Shown in pieces: positions 43,309-53,934 of a stretch of 64,000 nt of DNA. Source of the DNA: Rebecca billardiae RCC1528 (Eukaryota; Haptophyta); contig OZ251223.1 of the NCBI GenBank assembly GCA_965240325.2, positions 2,046,001 to 2,110,000 of the forward strand. Reading direction: 5' to 3'. The position numbers and the translations under genes were made by a program. The stretch's first letter is position 1; each line of letters begins with the position of its first letter. The notes under the pieces were generated by a model that saw only the letters and a list, made by a program, of their open reading frames with translations, had not been told where the DNA came from and did not search any database.

Positions 43309-44131
43309 GAATCAGGAGACCCGCGTCGTCCTACCTGTGTCGTTAAATCATAGAATGGGTCCAGACCTCAGGATTTGGGAAACTCGGAAAATGAGAGAAA
43401 TTCAAAACCCGCCGCGTGCGCCCGCCACAGCCATCCGCCGCGAGGCGCCGCCCGCTGCCGCGCCGCCGCGGTCGTAGACGTGCACGCGGCGATGGCGCAC
43501 GCGGTCGGGCAGAGGCATAGAGCCTTTCTGCGCCGCCCTGCGCCGGGCAACTCGCGTCTGACCATCTTCTCGGCGCCTTGAGCCCGCACGGGCGTGTGCG
43601 CCGCCTCTCGGCTTCAGCCGTGCTGTCGTCCCCGCAAAGTATGCGCGCGCTGAGCGCAACCCGAGGCGCGCATCCCAGGACGGCGTGAGCCATGTGACAG
43701 TACGGTCGTGGGCGCGCGCCATGGTGCCCAGCGGCTTCACGTGCGTGCCTCTTTGCTGCCTCGGCAGGCAAGGCGCGGCATGGCTCTGGCTGAATGTGGC
43801 GGCGGCGCACGCTCGCGCTCTCGCGGGCCTGCAGCTGACCGTCGAGGTGCGAGGGCGCGAAGCGCTGCGCCACGCGCAAGCGACAGTAGTTCACCGCTTC
43901 GCTACCGCCCCGCTGCGTCCCATCGGAAGATCTACTGGACTTCGCGCGGCCTCGCCCTGGCGGCGGAAGGCGAGAGCGAGGTGGCGGCGCCCCAGCGCGC
44001 GCCAACCTGACGAAACCCTTAACGTGCACGCCAGTGGGCGCCCAGTGGCGTGCACGTTAAGGATAATCCTGAGGTCTGGACCAATTCTATGATTTAAAGA
44101 CACAGGCACGAGGGCGCAGCTCTCCTGATTC
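43309..44131. mobile_element. 823-bp element with ~66-bp imperfect terminal inverted repeats
   Basis: Left end 43309-43374 (GAATCAGGAGA ... TTAAATCATAGAAT ... CCAGACCTCAGGAT) is inverted at 44066-44131. Solo copies of the same end lie at 29088-29142 and, shorter, 9125-9152. No transposase frame recognised. Confidence 0.65.
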
Positions 44132-44155
44132 GGTTGGCCCACAGCCTGGCCACCT

Positions 44156-44335
44156 GTTTTAAATTCCCCTTTATAACGGGCTCCGGGTGATCAGACTGGC
44201 GGCCGAAGCCTCCAGCCCTACCCTGGCCAGCCCCCAACCAACCACCACCCTCACCCAACCTCAAACCACTGACCGATACACCGAGTGCCTTGACACCACT
44301 CCGCTGTGGACAGCCCGCCTCCAAGGCGGCGGACT
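44156..44335 (-). mobile_element. Severely 5'-truncated LINE 3' end
   Basis: On the minus strand it ends CCCGTTATAAAGGGGAATTT AAAA, the same 3' terminus as the LINE copies ending at 53935 and 58672, and matches them for about 175 bp. The plus-strand open frame of the next gene runs through it, but that part is repeat sequence. Confidence 0.8.
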
Positions 44336-44435
44336 GAACGATGGCCGCCGGCTGGACGCGACGTGTGGACAGCTCACACGCATGTGCGCTCGGGCAACTC
44401 GCGCATGCGCCCGGCTTCTGGCGCACGGAGGCCGA

Positions 44436-45695
44436 ATGGAAGCGGTATGTGCTCGTTTTGCTGCGCGCGAGCCATGGTCCCATGCACTGACGATCCCCGG
44501 CGTGCACCGTGCGCATCCTCGCCATTGCGCCGCTTGCCCGTGCAGCCTGCACGTCGCGCCGCGCACTGTGCTCAGTGCCGCGTCGATTGCGTACGGCTGC
44601 CTCGCACGCGTGCACGCACAACTTGGGTCACGCCCTCCACGATCTCCCATCCCGGTCATTTGCGTCGGTTCCGCGCTCATCGGTGGCGCCGGAAAGACGC
44701 CCGTTGCGGCCGCAGTGGCGAGGCTGATCCGTCAGCAGTCGGCTGGGCGGCTCTGCCCGCACATCGTCACGCGTGGGTACGGCGGCACGCTACGCGGGCC
44801 CGTGCGCGTTCGCCTGGCCACGCACACCGCCGCCGATGTGGGCGACGAGGCGCTCGTGCACGCAGGCTCCTCGACGACATGGGTCGCCGCCAGCCGGGCT
44901 GCGGGCGTGCGAGCAGCAGCATCCGCGGGCGCTCCCGCGGCTGTCCTGGACGACGGTCTGCAGCACGCAGGCGTGACGAAGGACGTCGGCATCCTGGTCG
45001 CCCGCCCACCGCTGCACACGGCCTTTGGCAACGGCCGACTGCTGCCTGCTGGCCCGCTGCGCGAGCCTGTTGGCGCCGCCCTCGCACGAGTGCAAGCACT
45101 CGTCGTGCTCGATGACACCCCGCCCTCCGGTGCTGAGCACCGATCAGATGGATCTTGGGGCGCGACAGCGGCTGACGGTGCCGGCGCTGGCCGAGCGTCT
45201 GCGCCCTCCATGGCGGCGCTTGCGCTCGCGGCGGAGCTGGTCCGCATTCGCACAGCTGTGGCGCCGCGATCGCCTGCCCTCTCCGTTGCTCATGCGCAAT
45301 ACGTCCCGAGCGCGCAAGCGCGCGGCGCCGTGCGTGGCCAGCGCCTCGTCGCCTTCACGGCGACAGCATCTGCGGGCTCATTCGGGCGCTCACTGCACGA
45401 GGCTGTGGGCCCGGAGGGTGTCGTGCTGGAGAGGTACGCGTACCCTGACCACGCGTTGCTTAGTGAGCGCGAGCTCGAGTGGGTGCTCTCTCGTGCCCGC
45501 AGTCGCAGCGCTCTGCTCGTCACAACAGCCAAGGACGCGGTCCGCCTCCCACCGCGCATGTTGCGCCACGTGCTTGTGCTCGGCATGGACGTGCGATGGA
45601 GTGACGGCAGCGCGGCTGAGCTGGGTCGCCTCTTTGCACACGCCATCCGAGACAATGCCACGATTCACAACGACGTGGACTGTCGTAACGCGTGA
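44436..45695 (+). CDS. lpxK: Tetraacyldisaccharide 4'-kinase (lipid A 4'-kinase, LpxK)
   Basis: 419 residues from ATG 44436; the frame is open from 44187, but the first ~50 codons of that longer form are LINE sequence. Family hallmarks in order: a Walker A variant GGAGKTP (residues 83-89) after IPVICVGSALI, TRGYGG, GDEALV, LDDGLQH (D172/D173), NGRLLPAGPLREP (from N199) and TTAKDAVRLP (K366/D367). LpxK phosphorylates the 4' position of the lipid A disaccharide using ATP, on bacterial membranes. Plants also keep a lipid A pathway with an LpxK homologue targeted to organelles (established for Arabidopsis). Here the basic N-terminus before residue 60 could be an organelle-targeting segment. A small intron near 44510-44557 (GTGCAC...GTGCAG) cannot be excluded. 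No other Lpx gene is in the window. Confidence 0.85.
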   Translation: MEAVCARFAAREPWSHALTIPGVHRAHPRHCAACPCSLHVAPRTVLSAASIAYGCLARVHAQLGSRPPRSPIPVICVGSALIGGAGKTPVAAAVARLIRQQSAGRLCPHIVTRGYGGTLRGPVRVRLATHTAADVGDEALVHAGSSTTWVAASRAAGVRAAASAGAPAAVLDDGLQHAGVTKDVGILVARPPLHTAFGNGRLLPAGPLREPVGAALARVQALVVLDDTPPSGAEHRSDGSWGATAADGAGAGRASAPSMAALALAAELVRIRTAVAPRSPALSVAHAQYVPSAQARGAVRGQRLVAFTATASAGSFGRSLHEAVGPEGVVLERYAYPDHALLSERELEWVLSRARSRSALLVTTAKDAVRLPPRMLRHVLVLGMDVRWSDGSAAELGRLFAHAIRDNATIHNDVDCRNA

Positions 45696-47932
45696 AAGTA
45701 GTAGACGAAGTAGTTGACAGAATAATAATATAAGTTGTATAGTGTCATCAGTAACGCGGCGCGAAGTGCCGCGAACGCGGCATGAAAAAAAATCCCCCGC
45801 ATCCCCACTGGGCGGAAGTGCGGACGGGTTACGGTAACGCCGAAAATCGATTTCTTTACTGTGAATATATATATATATATATGAACATCAGTGTCAGTAG
45901 TCATCAGCAGCGTCATGCATGCAGACGAACTCAGAAGGCACGCCCGGCCAGCACTATATATGCTGTATACTCTGAGGGCGGAGTGAGACTTCCATCCGAT
46001 CGAGTACCGCGTGTCAAAACGGTACGGTATAGAGTATATTAGACTCCCACGGTTAGTCCTGGTACAGTAGCTTAGCTACCTGTCACCTGTGTCGTCAGTT
46101 AAATCATGGCCCGCGGTGCAGGGCGGAGCGCGTAGCGTGGAGCCCCGCCGGGGGCCCTCACTACGTTGTCAAAAAGATCTTTTGATCAAAGAAAAGGGGA
46201 CGGGGGACGATTTTGAGGGCTGTTGGAGGGTGAATTTTCGCTTTTTCGAGGGGCACACGTACCGTACATTGCTGTCTATCCGCAACTACGCGATTGACGA
46301 AATAAGCGCGCCCGCCAATTCGCCATATGTCGATGGACGAACGTGGGATCAGATACCCCGGGGGTGAAACAAGTGAGTATTCCTATCCCTCTTGTATGCT
46401 GAAGTACGAGTTTGCCGAGCGACGTTTGATTGTTTTGGGTCGCACAGTGAACAGATGGACCTCAAAATGTCTACTTTAGAAGCCCCCCTCGAGCGGCCAC
46501 AAAGGGCAAGATGGCGGATTCCGGCGGCCCGCCGCCATCCCTCAGTGCCCGCCCATCAGGTGTCCATGACCGACGTCACACTCGATCTCGAGAGAGCAGA
46601 CCAAGACGGTGAGGCGGGTGACACGACCCATTGCATCCCCGAACTCGGTCGAGAAGACGAAGCGGCGCTACAACGCGCGTGGCAGCAAGCTGCGGACGGT
46701 GCCCGCGGTGTGCGGCTGTCATGCCACCTCGCGCGCGCACATGCGCGGCGTCCCGAGAACCTTCGGTCGATGTCTCGCGAAACGGGCCAAATGGGAGGGA
46801 GACACATGCGCGCACCCTCCCTTGAATTTGCAACCGGCATTGACCGGCCAATCTCGCGCGATGTCCCCTGCTGCGCAACCTCTCCGGCGCGCTCGCGCAG
46901 AGGTGAGATGGTGCAGTCGCCGCAACTCAAGCTGAAGCACCAGCAGGAGGCGCCGAAGGCCGCGGCGGGTGACAGAACACTGCCAGAGCAGTACCAGGTG
47001 CGATACGAGGCCGCGCCGTTCGCTCGGCAGTGCAGCTCTCTCTTCTCTTTCGTTGCGCGCCGGATCAATCTGAGGGCGGGCGCGTGGTGAGCAGCGCAGC
47101 TCGACACTGGCCAGTGCTCGCAGAGCACCAGATCCCGAGGATGGACAGCGGCGTGGCGGCGAAGCTGATGGCAGCGACCAGCGCCCCACCGGGCTACATC
47201 GTACCGCCGGGGTGAGCGTCGGGAGTGATGCGCTCTCTGATGTGGGCGATCGCGAGCGCGCATTCTGATGTGCGCTCGTGGATGCAGCTCGAGGCGGGGA
47301 GGGCCATCAGCTGGTGTGACCCTCAGCCGTGCCCTGCTGCGACAGGGGCGGGAGCTGATGGAGGATCCTGTCGCCGACGCAGTAAGCGCGCCGTTGAGCA
47401 CCTCGGCCTGCAGGAGTCCGTGCTTCGTTCGGCATCATGGCGAGCAGCGCGCGGAATCTGGGCGCGACGAGCAGCGTGATCGGATGCGCGCGTCCGGACG
47501 AGCCGATCATGTCTTTGACTTTCAGCCCTCCGCGGGCTCCCGTGCGCGCTTCGGGCAGGAGCCCTCAGAGTCATCAGTCGTCTGATGCCCTGCATGACGC
47601 TGCCATACTACTACGACACACGTACGCGTGAGTCACTGTGAGTCATATCGATGCGATCGTCGCACAGCAGTGGCGCTGCACGGCCGCGGAGCCCCGGGCT
47701 GACGATCAGTCAGTGTGTCTGACCGAGCCGTCGGCAGACGCAGAGTGGACACGACGAGGTCGTAGTGCGCGCCGCGCGCGGCCAGGTACCGCCAGGGCCA
47801 GGGCCACGCCGGTGACGGCGGGCAGCAGAGGATGCAGCACGCGCGTGACGCCAACGTGCCGTGCGAGGGCTACGCCAACGCTGCTCAGGCACCGCAGCAG
47901 CCGCAGCTCACGCGTGAGGACTTCTGCCGACT
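45696..47932. other. Gene-poor region with repeats
   Basis: Contains an (AT)n run at about 45866-45882 and the dispersed repeat at 46104-46235. Open frames at 46392-47090 (plus) have no recognisable domain. A plus-strand segment near 47862-47950 reads LTREDFCRLWLAAVREL, protein-like but short. Confidence 0.4.
46104..46235 (+). repeat. Dispersed ~125-bp repeat, copy 2
   Basis: ATGGCCCGCGGTGCAGGGCG and following bases match the reverse complement of 30330-30455, including AAAAAGATCTTTT. The copies differ by several substitutions and small indels. Confidence 0.65.
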
Positions 47933-48691
47933 GTGGTTGGCGGCGGTGCGCGAACTTGTCGGCGGCGGCCGACGACCGCCGCGGAGGTGAAGGTGATGGT
48001 GCTTGCTGCGCTCAACGCCAGGTGCGCGTATGCGCGCGAGCTCAAGCGGTGGACGAGCACGGTCGCGTGCTACCCGCACGTGGTCGTCACCATCGCCCCT
48101 CGCGCCATCGTGCGACTCGGCAGCGCGCTGCACCACGCGAGCACACAAGCGTCGGAGCACGACGGCAAGATCATCGGCAACACGTTCCGCGACCGCACGT
48201 GCCGGGCGGGCGGGCTGAGCTCGAACAGACGCGGCACGAGCATGCCGCGAGCTGGCCGCGTCGAGCAGGCCGCCAAGCAGGTGATCGTGGGCAAGATCAT
48301 GAAGAAGCGCACCAACACCGTCGACAAGAACGGCCGGCTGCGACTGCTTGCAGCAAAGACGGTGCAGCCGGGCGCATCCAGTGGCAGCGGGCCTGCGAGC
48401 GAGGTGCGTCTGCGCGAGATCGTCCATGCGCGTCGCACCGCATCTCCACCTCCGCCATCTGACGCCTGCGCACCGCATGCGCGCGCGGCCGCCCGGTCGC
48501 GCGACGCACTGGCGATTGAGATGACATTCGCGCGTGTCGCGGGCAGTAACAGACGAGGAGACGAGGTGGCAGGGGCTGGTGAGCGGTGTCTGAAGCATGT
48601 ATTGGGTGGTTGCGCACCTGCCAGTGCCCGTCCGCGCCGGCTCAGGGTTCTTACTAGGCCGCCGGCCCGCGTCGCGCCGGCGGCACCCTAA
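47933..48691 (+). CDS. Unrecognised open frame, basic protein
   Basis: About 250 codons open on the plus strand; first in-frame ATG at 47996 (MVLAALNARCAYARELKRW). The middle is Lys/Arg-rich and looks coding (KQVIVGKIMKKRTNTVDKNG), unlike the Arg/Ala-only shadow frames around it. No family recognised. It sits between transposon fragments, so a piece of a transposon protein is possible. No splice sites or targeting signals could be assigned. Confidence 0.3.
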   Translation: MVGGGARTCRRRPTTAAEVKVMVLAALNARCAYARELKRWTSTVACYPHVVVTIAPRAIVRLGSALHHASTQASEHDGKIIGNTFRDRTCRAGGLSSNRRGTSMPRAGRVEQAAKQVIVGKIMKKRTNTVDKNGRLRLLAAKTVQPGASSGSGPASEVRLREIVHARRTASPPPPSDACAPHARAAARSRDALAIEMTFARVAGSNRRGDEVAGAGERCLKHVLGGCAPASARPRRLRVLTRPPARVAPAAP

Positions 48692-48742
48692 AGTGGACAT
48701 TTGGCCGCCATTCTGTTCACCGTGCGAAAACAGCTATGAGGC

Positions 48743-48976
48743 CAGATTCTTTTGAATAGTGCTTGTTCAAATACGTTACCCGCCTGTCTCGAAGGATGAA
48801 CCGCCTCGTCATATCAAAAGAGATTCTTTTCAATAGCGCTTGTCCAACCAAGTTACCCGCCTGCCTCGATGGATGAACCTCATGTGTCATAATGAAGGGA
48901 TTGTTTTGAATGGCGCTTGTTAAACCAAGTTACCCGTCTGTCTCGATGGATGAACCTCCTGTGCCATATGGGGGTA
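48743..48976 (+). repeat. Three tandem ~78-bp repeats
   Basis: Units at about 48743, 48821 and 48899 share GATTCTTTTGAATAGCGCTTG, ACCAAGTTACCCGCCTG and CTCGATGGATGAACC with substitutions. Lower GC than surroundings. Confidence 0.85.
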
Positions 48977-50329
48977 ATGAAAGAAAAACTTCGGGTTACC
49001 CGCCCGCCAGCGTCTCGCGACGAGGACGGAGGAGGACGTGCCCAGCGGCAACCGCGCACATAATATCATCGCCGTCGGCGGGCCCATCTTCGGCCGGCTC
49101 GAGCTGATGCACATCACGACGCTCAAGCAGGCGCTGTCCGTACCGACGTTGGCGCGCCTCCAGCGGATGGTCGACAAAGCACACGTGGGCGAAGGAGGAC
49201 CACAATCATGGCCGAGTCACTCGGAGACGGCGTCGCTGACCTCGCGGCTTCAAACCGAACCGCTCAGCCGGTTGCCCGACCGCGGCCGAGCGGTGCGCGC
49301 TCGCCACCGCGGCCGGCGCTGTGCACGGACGTGCTGAGCCCGGGCCGCGTGAGCTCGCCCACCTCGCCCGGCGCGCACGCCGACGCCGCCACCGCGGCTC
49401 GGCGGCCGGACTAGTCTCGGCCCGCGGCGCGGTGCGTCCCCCCGGCCGGCGCGCGCTGCCGTCGCCGCCGCGCAGGGCGTGCACTCGGTGGATGAGGAGA
49501 CGGCCCTGCTGCGCGCGGAGCGCTGCGCGCCACGCGCTGCTCCTGCTGCGGCGCGCAGCAGTCCGCTCGTCCGCCCCGTGGGCTCGCCACGGAGCCGACG
49601 AGCGCGATGACGACCGATCGAATGAGCACGTGCGCGTGGATGGAGGCGCTGGGCGCCGAGCTGGCGAAGCGCGGCGCCGAGCTCGACGCGCTGCACGACG
49701 CGGCGACGGACGCGCTGGGCGCGCGCGGCGCCCTCGTCGCGACGCCCCGCGCAGCAGCTCGAGCAGCCAGCTGTGGAGTAGACGGCCGTCGACTCGAGGG
49801 CGCCACCGCGCCGGGTGAGTGAGCACACACGGGCTCCGCGCCTCGGTCGGAGGCTGGCTGGCCGCCGCCGTGGCTTCGAGGCCGACGCGGCGGAGGAGGC
49901 GGCGGGCGAGCACGGTGGCGCGGTAGAGCAGGCGCACACGCGCGGCGGCAGGCGCGACCCGCCGCTCGCCTCGTTCCACCCCGAGCTCCGCTCGGTCTCG
50001 CCGTCTCGGTGCGCGGCTGCGCAGCGCCGCGTGAGTGAGCGCACGGGCTGGGGGTGGGGCCAGCAGTGGTGCGCGCTCTCGCTCTGCCGGCACGAGGCGC
50101 GCCGGCTGAGCGACCAGCGGCCCGTCGTCGAGCGCATGGCGCAGCGCGAGCACCTCAAGGCAGGTGCGCCCGCACGCCCGCACGCGCCGGCCCGCGCCGC
50201 GCGGCGCCGCCTCTCGGAGTTCTCGCTCGCCCAGTGCGCGCGCCGGCGCCGCCCCCGGCCGGGCCGCTTCTTCGCGCGGCCCGACAGTCCTCATCGGCCC
50301 GCCATGTTGACCAGACTGAGACAGCAGCC
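48977..50329. other. Stretch without confident gene
   Basis: A short plus-strand segment at about 49060-49200 (LELMHITTLKQALSVPTLAR) and another at 49607-49822 (ALGAELAKRGAELDALHDA) look protein-like, but neither gives a full gene or known domain. They may be exons of a decayed transposon gene. Confidence 0.35.
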
Positions 50330-50404
50330 GACGGAGGGTGCACCGCGGGCCCCTAACTACGTTGGTTCTACGGAAGGACCGCGGAACGCGGTCCTTATCA
50401 TATA
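50330..50404 (+). repeat. GC-rich palindromic repeat end, copy 2
   Basis: ACGGAGGGTGCACCGCGGGC, then AACTACGTTGGTTCTACGGAAG and the palindrome GGACCGCGGAACGCGGTCC, matching the reverse complement of 19586-19690. Followed by a short GA run (50405-50420). Confidence 0.6.
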
Positions 50405-50483
50405 GAGAGAGAGAGAGAATGAGTCGTATATAGCTGTCACATCAGCATACCGGACGCACGTCGATACGGGTCGGCGGTGTTGA

Positions 50484-51300
50484 CTCGCGAAGACGACGAC
50501 TGCTTCGACAGTTTCACGATCCGGCGATGGCGACAGTGGCTCGCTCAGCGGCGGGCGCGCCGCGGGCCGCGCGCCGCGGCACCTGGCTGGGGCTGAGCAG
50601 CCTGTCGGCGCGTCGGGTGACTTCCGCCCCGTCAGTATACGTCACTATTCGGGTCGCGCGGTGCCTGCTGGCGGCATCCTCCTCGCGGCCGACGGCTTGC
50701 AGCTCGGGCGCTGCGCTGATCAGTACGCCCTCGCTTACGTTGAGCGACATTGAGCACGCCGGCCGGGCCCCAACGCAAGCGCTTCATCGATGCCGAGCCC
50801 GAGTGCCTTACTACTCGGGCGGCTGAAGCCGCTTCAACGGCTGAGTACTCGATTCCTAAGGCGAAGGCGGAGCCCTACGAAATATAGTGCGACGTGGTAG
50901 TTACGCAAGAAGGCGGCTGCCATGCGGTGTTTTTGGGGCGCGCGGCTGCGTGCTCGGCCGACGACAACGAGCCCTCTGACGCGCTGGCATCATCTACATA
51001 GGCAGTGAGTGTGTGGCAACAGCCACGCCGGCGGGGATGCGCTGGAAGATGGCTCAAGCCTTCCGCGCCAACTTTGAGCTTGCCAAGCAGTAGTCGGCAC
51101 GCCAGGCCGCCAAGCTCGCGCGCCTGCGTGAGCAGCACGAGGCCGAACTTGTTGACGTGCGCTAGGCTGAAGGCGGTGAGGTTCACGACGGCGGCTGAGC
51201 TCGCCGATCAGCTCGGTATCCTTCGTCCTGTGACCGCCGTAGACGGGTAGAGATCGCCGCGCCAAACCCGGGCAACATGCGGCGCGATGGCCAGAAAGAC
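50484..51300 (+). pseudogene. Decayed second copy of the pogo-type transposase region
   Basis: 50495-50620 resembles the sequence just before the DDE exon at 36250-36365 (CGGCGATGGCGAC, CAGCCTGTCGGCGCGTC). 50935-51300 matches exon 2 around 37070-37390 (GCCGACGACAACGAGCCCTC; CGCCAGGCCGCCAAGCTCGC; GAGCTCGCCGATCAGCTCGG) but with several stops and indels. The DDE part between them is missing. Non-functional. Confidence 0.7.
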
Positions 51301-51600
51301 TCGCGATGGCCAGAAAGACTCGTGGGAGGGCGACATACACTCCATACCACCCGCCCAGCCGCGCGCGCCGCCTCCGCGCGCGCGTACACGGCCGCAGGAG
51401 CTCGCGCCGTGCACGCCCCACTCGCCCCCCAGGGCGGGCGCCCACGAGAGTCAGTCGCTGGAGCGAGGCCGCGCAGCAGCGAAGCGGGAGCCAACCTCTG
51501 CCGCTGCCGCCACTGGGAGTTCACGATGCCCCTGCACCGCCGCCGCCGCCGCCCCGCCGGGAGCAGTGGGACCGGCGCCACGGCCCTGGCTTCATCCGGT

Positions 51601-53934
51601 TGCCACATTAAGCCTTGACCACCTGCCACATTAATAAGGGCCCCGCGACCGGCTGCCACATTATTTATAAAGGCGACCGGCTGCCACATTAAGGATCCGC
51701 GCCAACGCGCGCACGGCCGCCGACCACGCCACGCACGGAGCGATGCGCCGATGGTCTTCGGCTCGGTCGCAAACGTCCTGAACCGCGCTGGCCTGTTCAG
51801 TCGCCCTTTGCTCGACGCAGTAGTGCACTAGCCGGTGGAGGCAGTGGCGCCGGGCGTCGGGAAGCACTTCGAGTTCCTCGGTGAGGCTGGCGAGCCCGCG
51901 CCCGACAAGAAGTAGCGCGGCGGCGCGTGCGCGCCGTGCTCGCGGTGAAGTACGTGCTGCTCGCGAAGGGAAAGCAGTTCAAGCAGGGACACCTCGAGCA
52001 CTCGGCAGATGATCTGGCCTTGCTCGCCGCTGACGGCCAGCGTGCGAAGCGCGCTGCTGGCATACACGGCGTTGAGCAGGCCACCGTGCGAGAGTGCTCC
52101 GTCAGACCCGTGGCCAAGGCCCTTGTCGATGCGTTGAAGGGCGCGCGCAAGAGTGCGTGATGGAGGTCAGTTCCAGGCAGGCTTCATGTTGGCTGCAGCG
52201 CTGCGTCTGCGCAGCATGCCCCCGCACGCGCGTCTGCACGCGCACGCCTGCGCTCAGCTGCAACTTGCGCTCGAGCTCAGCCTTGAGCGCGCTCAGCGTG
52301 CCCTTCAGCAGCTCGAGCGGTTCCTCCTTGCGCCACGCGTCCGCGTGCGCCGCGAGTAGTTGCTTGTTCAGCGGCTGCACCTGCACCGCCGCGCGCTCGA
52401 CGCTCGCCTCGACCACCTCCGCGCGCACGCGCTCGCCCACGCGCTCCAGGGACTGCTGAGTCAGCTCGTGTGCACAGTGGAGCGCAGGAGCGACACCTCC
52501 GCGCCATCCACCGCGCTTATCGCCTGGCTGGGCGCTATGGAGGGCTACACGCGCGCCGGGGGTGCGAGCCCGACGACGCATTCGCAGTTCACCTCGCTGT
52601 ACGACGAACGCTACCTCGAGCGCACGAGCGCATGCGTCTGCAGCGGGAGCACCGACGGCCGCTCTGGCGGGCTCGCCGCCGACTTTCCCCAGTAGTAACC
52701 AGCATACCAAAGTCGTCTTCGGTAGCGCGCGAGGCTCGCTACAATACGGTGATGCTACACCACATGGGTTGCGTCACGCGCAGCACCACATGGGCGGCCG
52801 GCAGCGGCATACCATCGGCTGAGCTGTTCCTGAGTCACTGTTCCTCTGCAGAGGAACGTGCACGCGCGCGTCGACGAGCACTTGCGCGCTCCGCGGCCTT
52901 CGGCACCTTGACATCATTGCGCGTGCGTATGACAGGCGCGGATGGTTGCGCACTTGCGTGTCCGTCGGCGGCGCGCACGATCCGCGAGCACCGTCCGCCG
53001 GGGCCTTGCCATTGTATTGTCGACCTTGGACGGCGCACGGCGCACCGCGGCGCGCTCGCGGCCTTCGGTCAGGTCGCCCTCGCTGGACATGTGCTGGCCT
53101 CTGTTGCTCCGCTGCTCATCGGACCGGGTGCCAATCAGTGGCCCGCAATTGACGACCCGTGCGACTGCCCCGCATGCTCGCACACGGGATGACTCAGCCT
53201 GGAGCCACCCCGGTCGAGATTTTGGGATGTCAAAGCAGTGGCCGAGCATGCGCTCAAGCGCTCTCGTCCTCATGCAGCGTGACCTCTACCGTTCTACCGT
53301 CTGAGCGTCTGCCGTCACAGGAGTCGGACAAGTCCCCAAAGCTGGGTGCAACCAGTCCCTCGGGAGTAGCCGCCAGGCCTCCCGCCACCACCGCAGCCGC
53401 GCCGCCCAGGGTTGTGAGTCCTGGGAGTACCCGGGGTGGTCAGGCTGGCGCGCACGCTCGCGGAACCTTGGAACCCGCGCTCCCGCGCTGCGTCGCGTGT
53501 CACCCGTCGATCGTCGCCCCACCGCCACCTCTTCCCTCCTACCACCACCTCTTCCTCGACATCCTCGGCCTTCGCCGCAGCACCGACGCCCCCGCGCGCG
53601 GCCGCTGTGGCAGCGGGCGATCAGCGTGCGCTGCGCCGCCGCGCCGCCGCGCCGCCCAGAGTTGTGCAGCGCGGCCTGTGAGTCCTGCGAGCTGCCCTGT
53701 GTGGTCAGGCTGGTACGCACGCTCGCTAACGCTTCGAACACGCGCTGCATAGCGTGTCGCCCCTCGATCGCCGCCCCACCGCCGCGTTTTCCTCCACGCA
53801 CGGCGGCCGTCGCCGCGGCACCCCCGCGCGCGGGCAGCGCGCCTTAATGTGGTGGCGGGATCCTTAATGTGGCAGTGGTCAACCGGCTGCCACATTAAGG
53901 CTTAATGTGGTGGCGGGATTCGGCTTAATGTGGT
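51601..53934. mobile_element. Element bounded by clusters of TGCCACATTAA
   Basis: Four TGCCACATTA(A/T) motifs at 51601, 51624, 51654 and 51682 mark the left end. The right end has TTAATGTGG at 53846, 53866, 53903 and 53926 plus one TGCCACATTAA at 53889. Arrays of short subterminal repeats in opposite orientation at two ends are typical of DNA transposons. Inside, frames at 51770-52160 have in-frame stops, and the minus strand at 52110-52560 encodes a coiled-coil-like stretch; no transposase recognised. A LINE inserted directly after the last motif. Confidence 0.6.

Noticed and set aside
44187-44435. LpxK start at the far upstream end of its open frame
   Set aside because: The first ~50 codons are antisense LINE sequence shared with 53941-54110.
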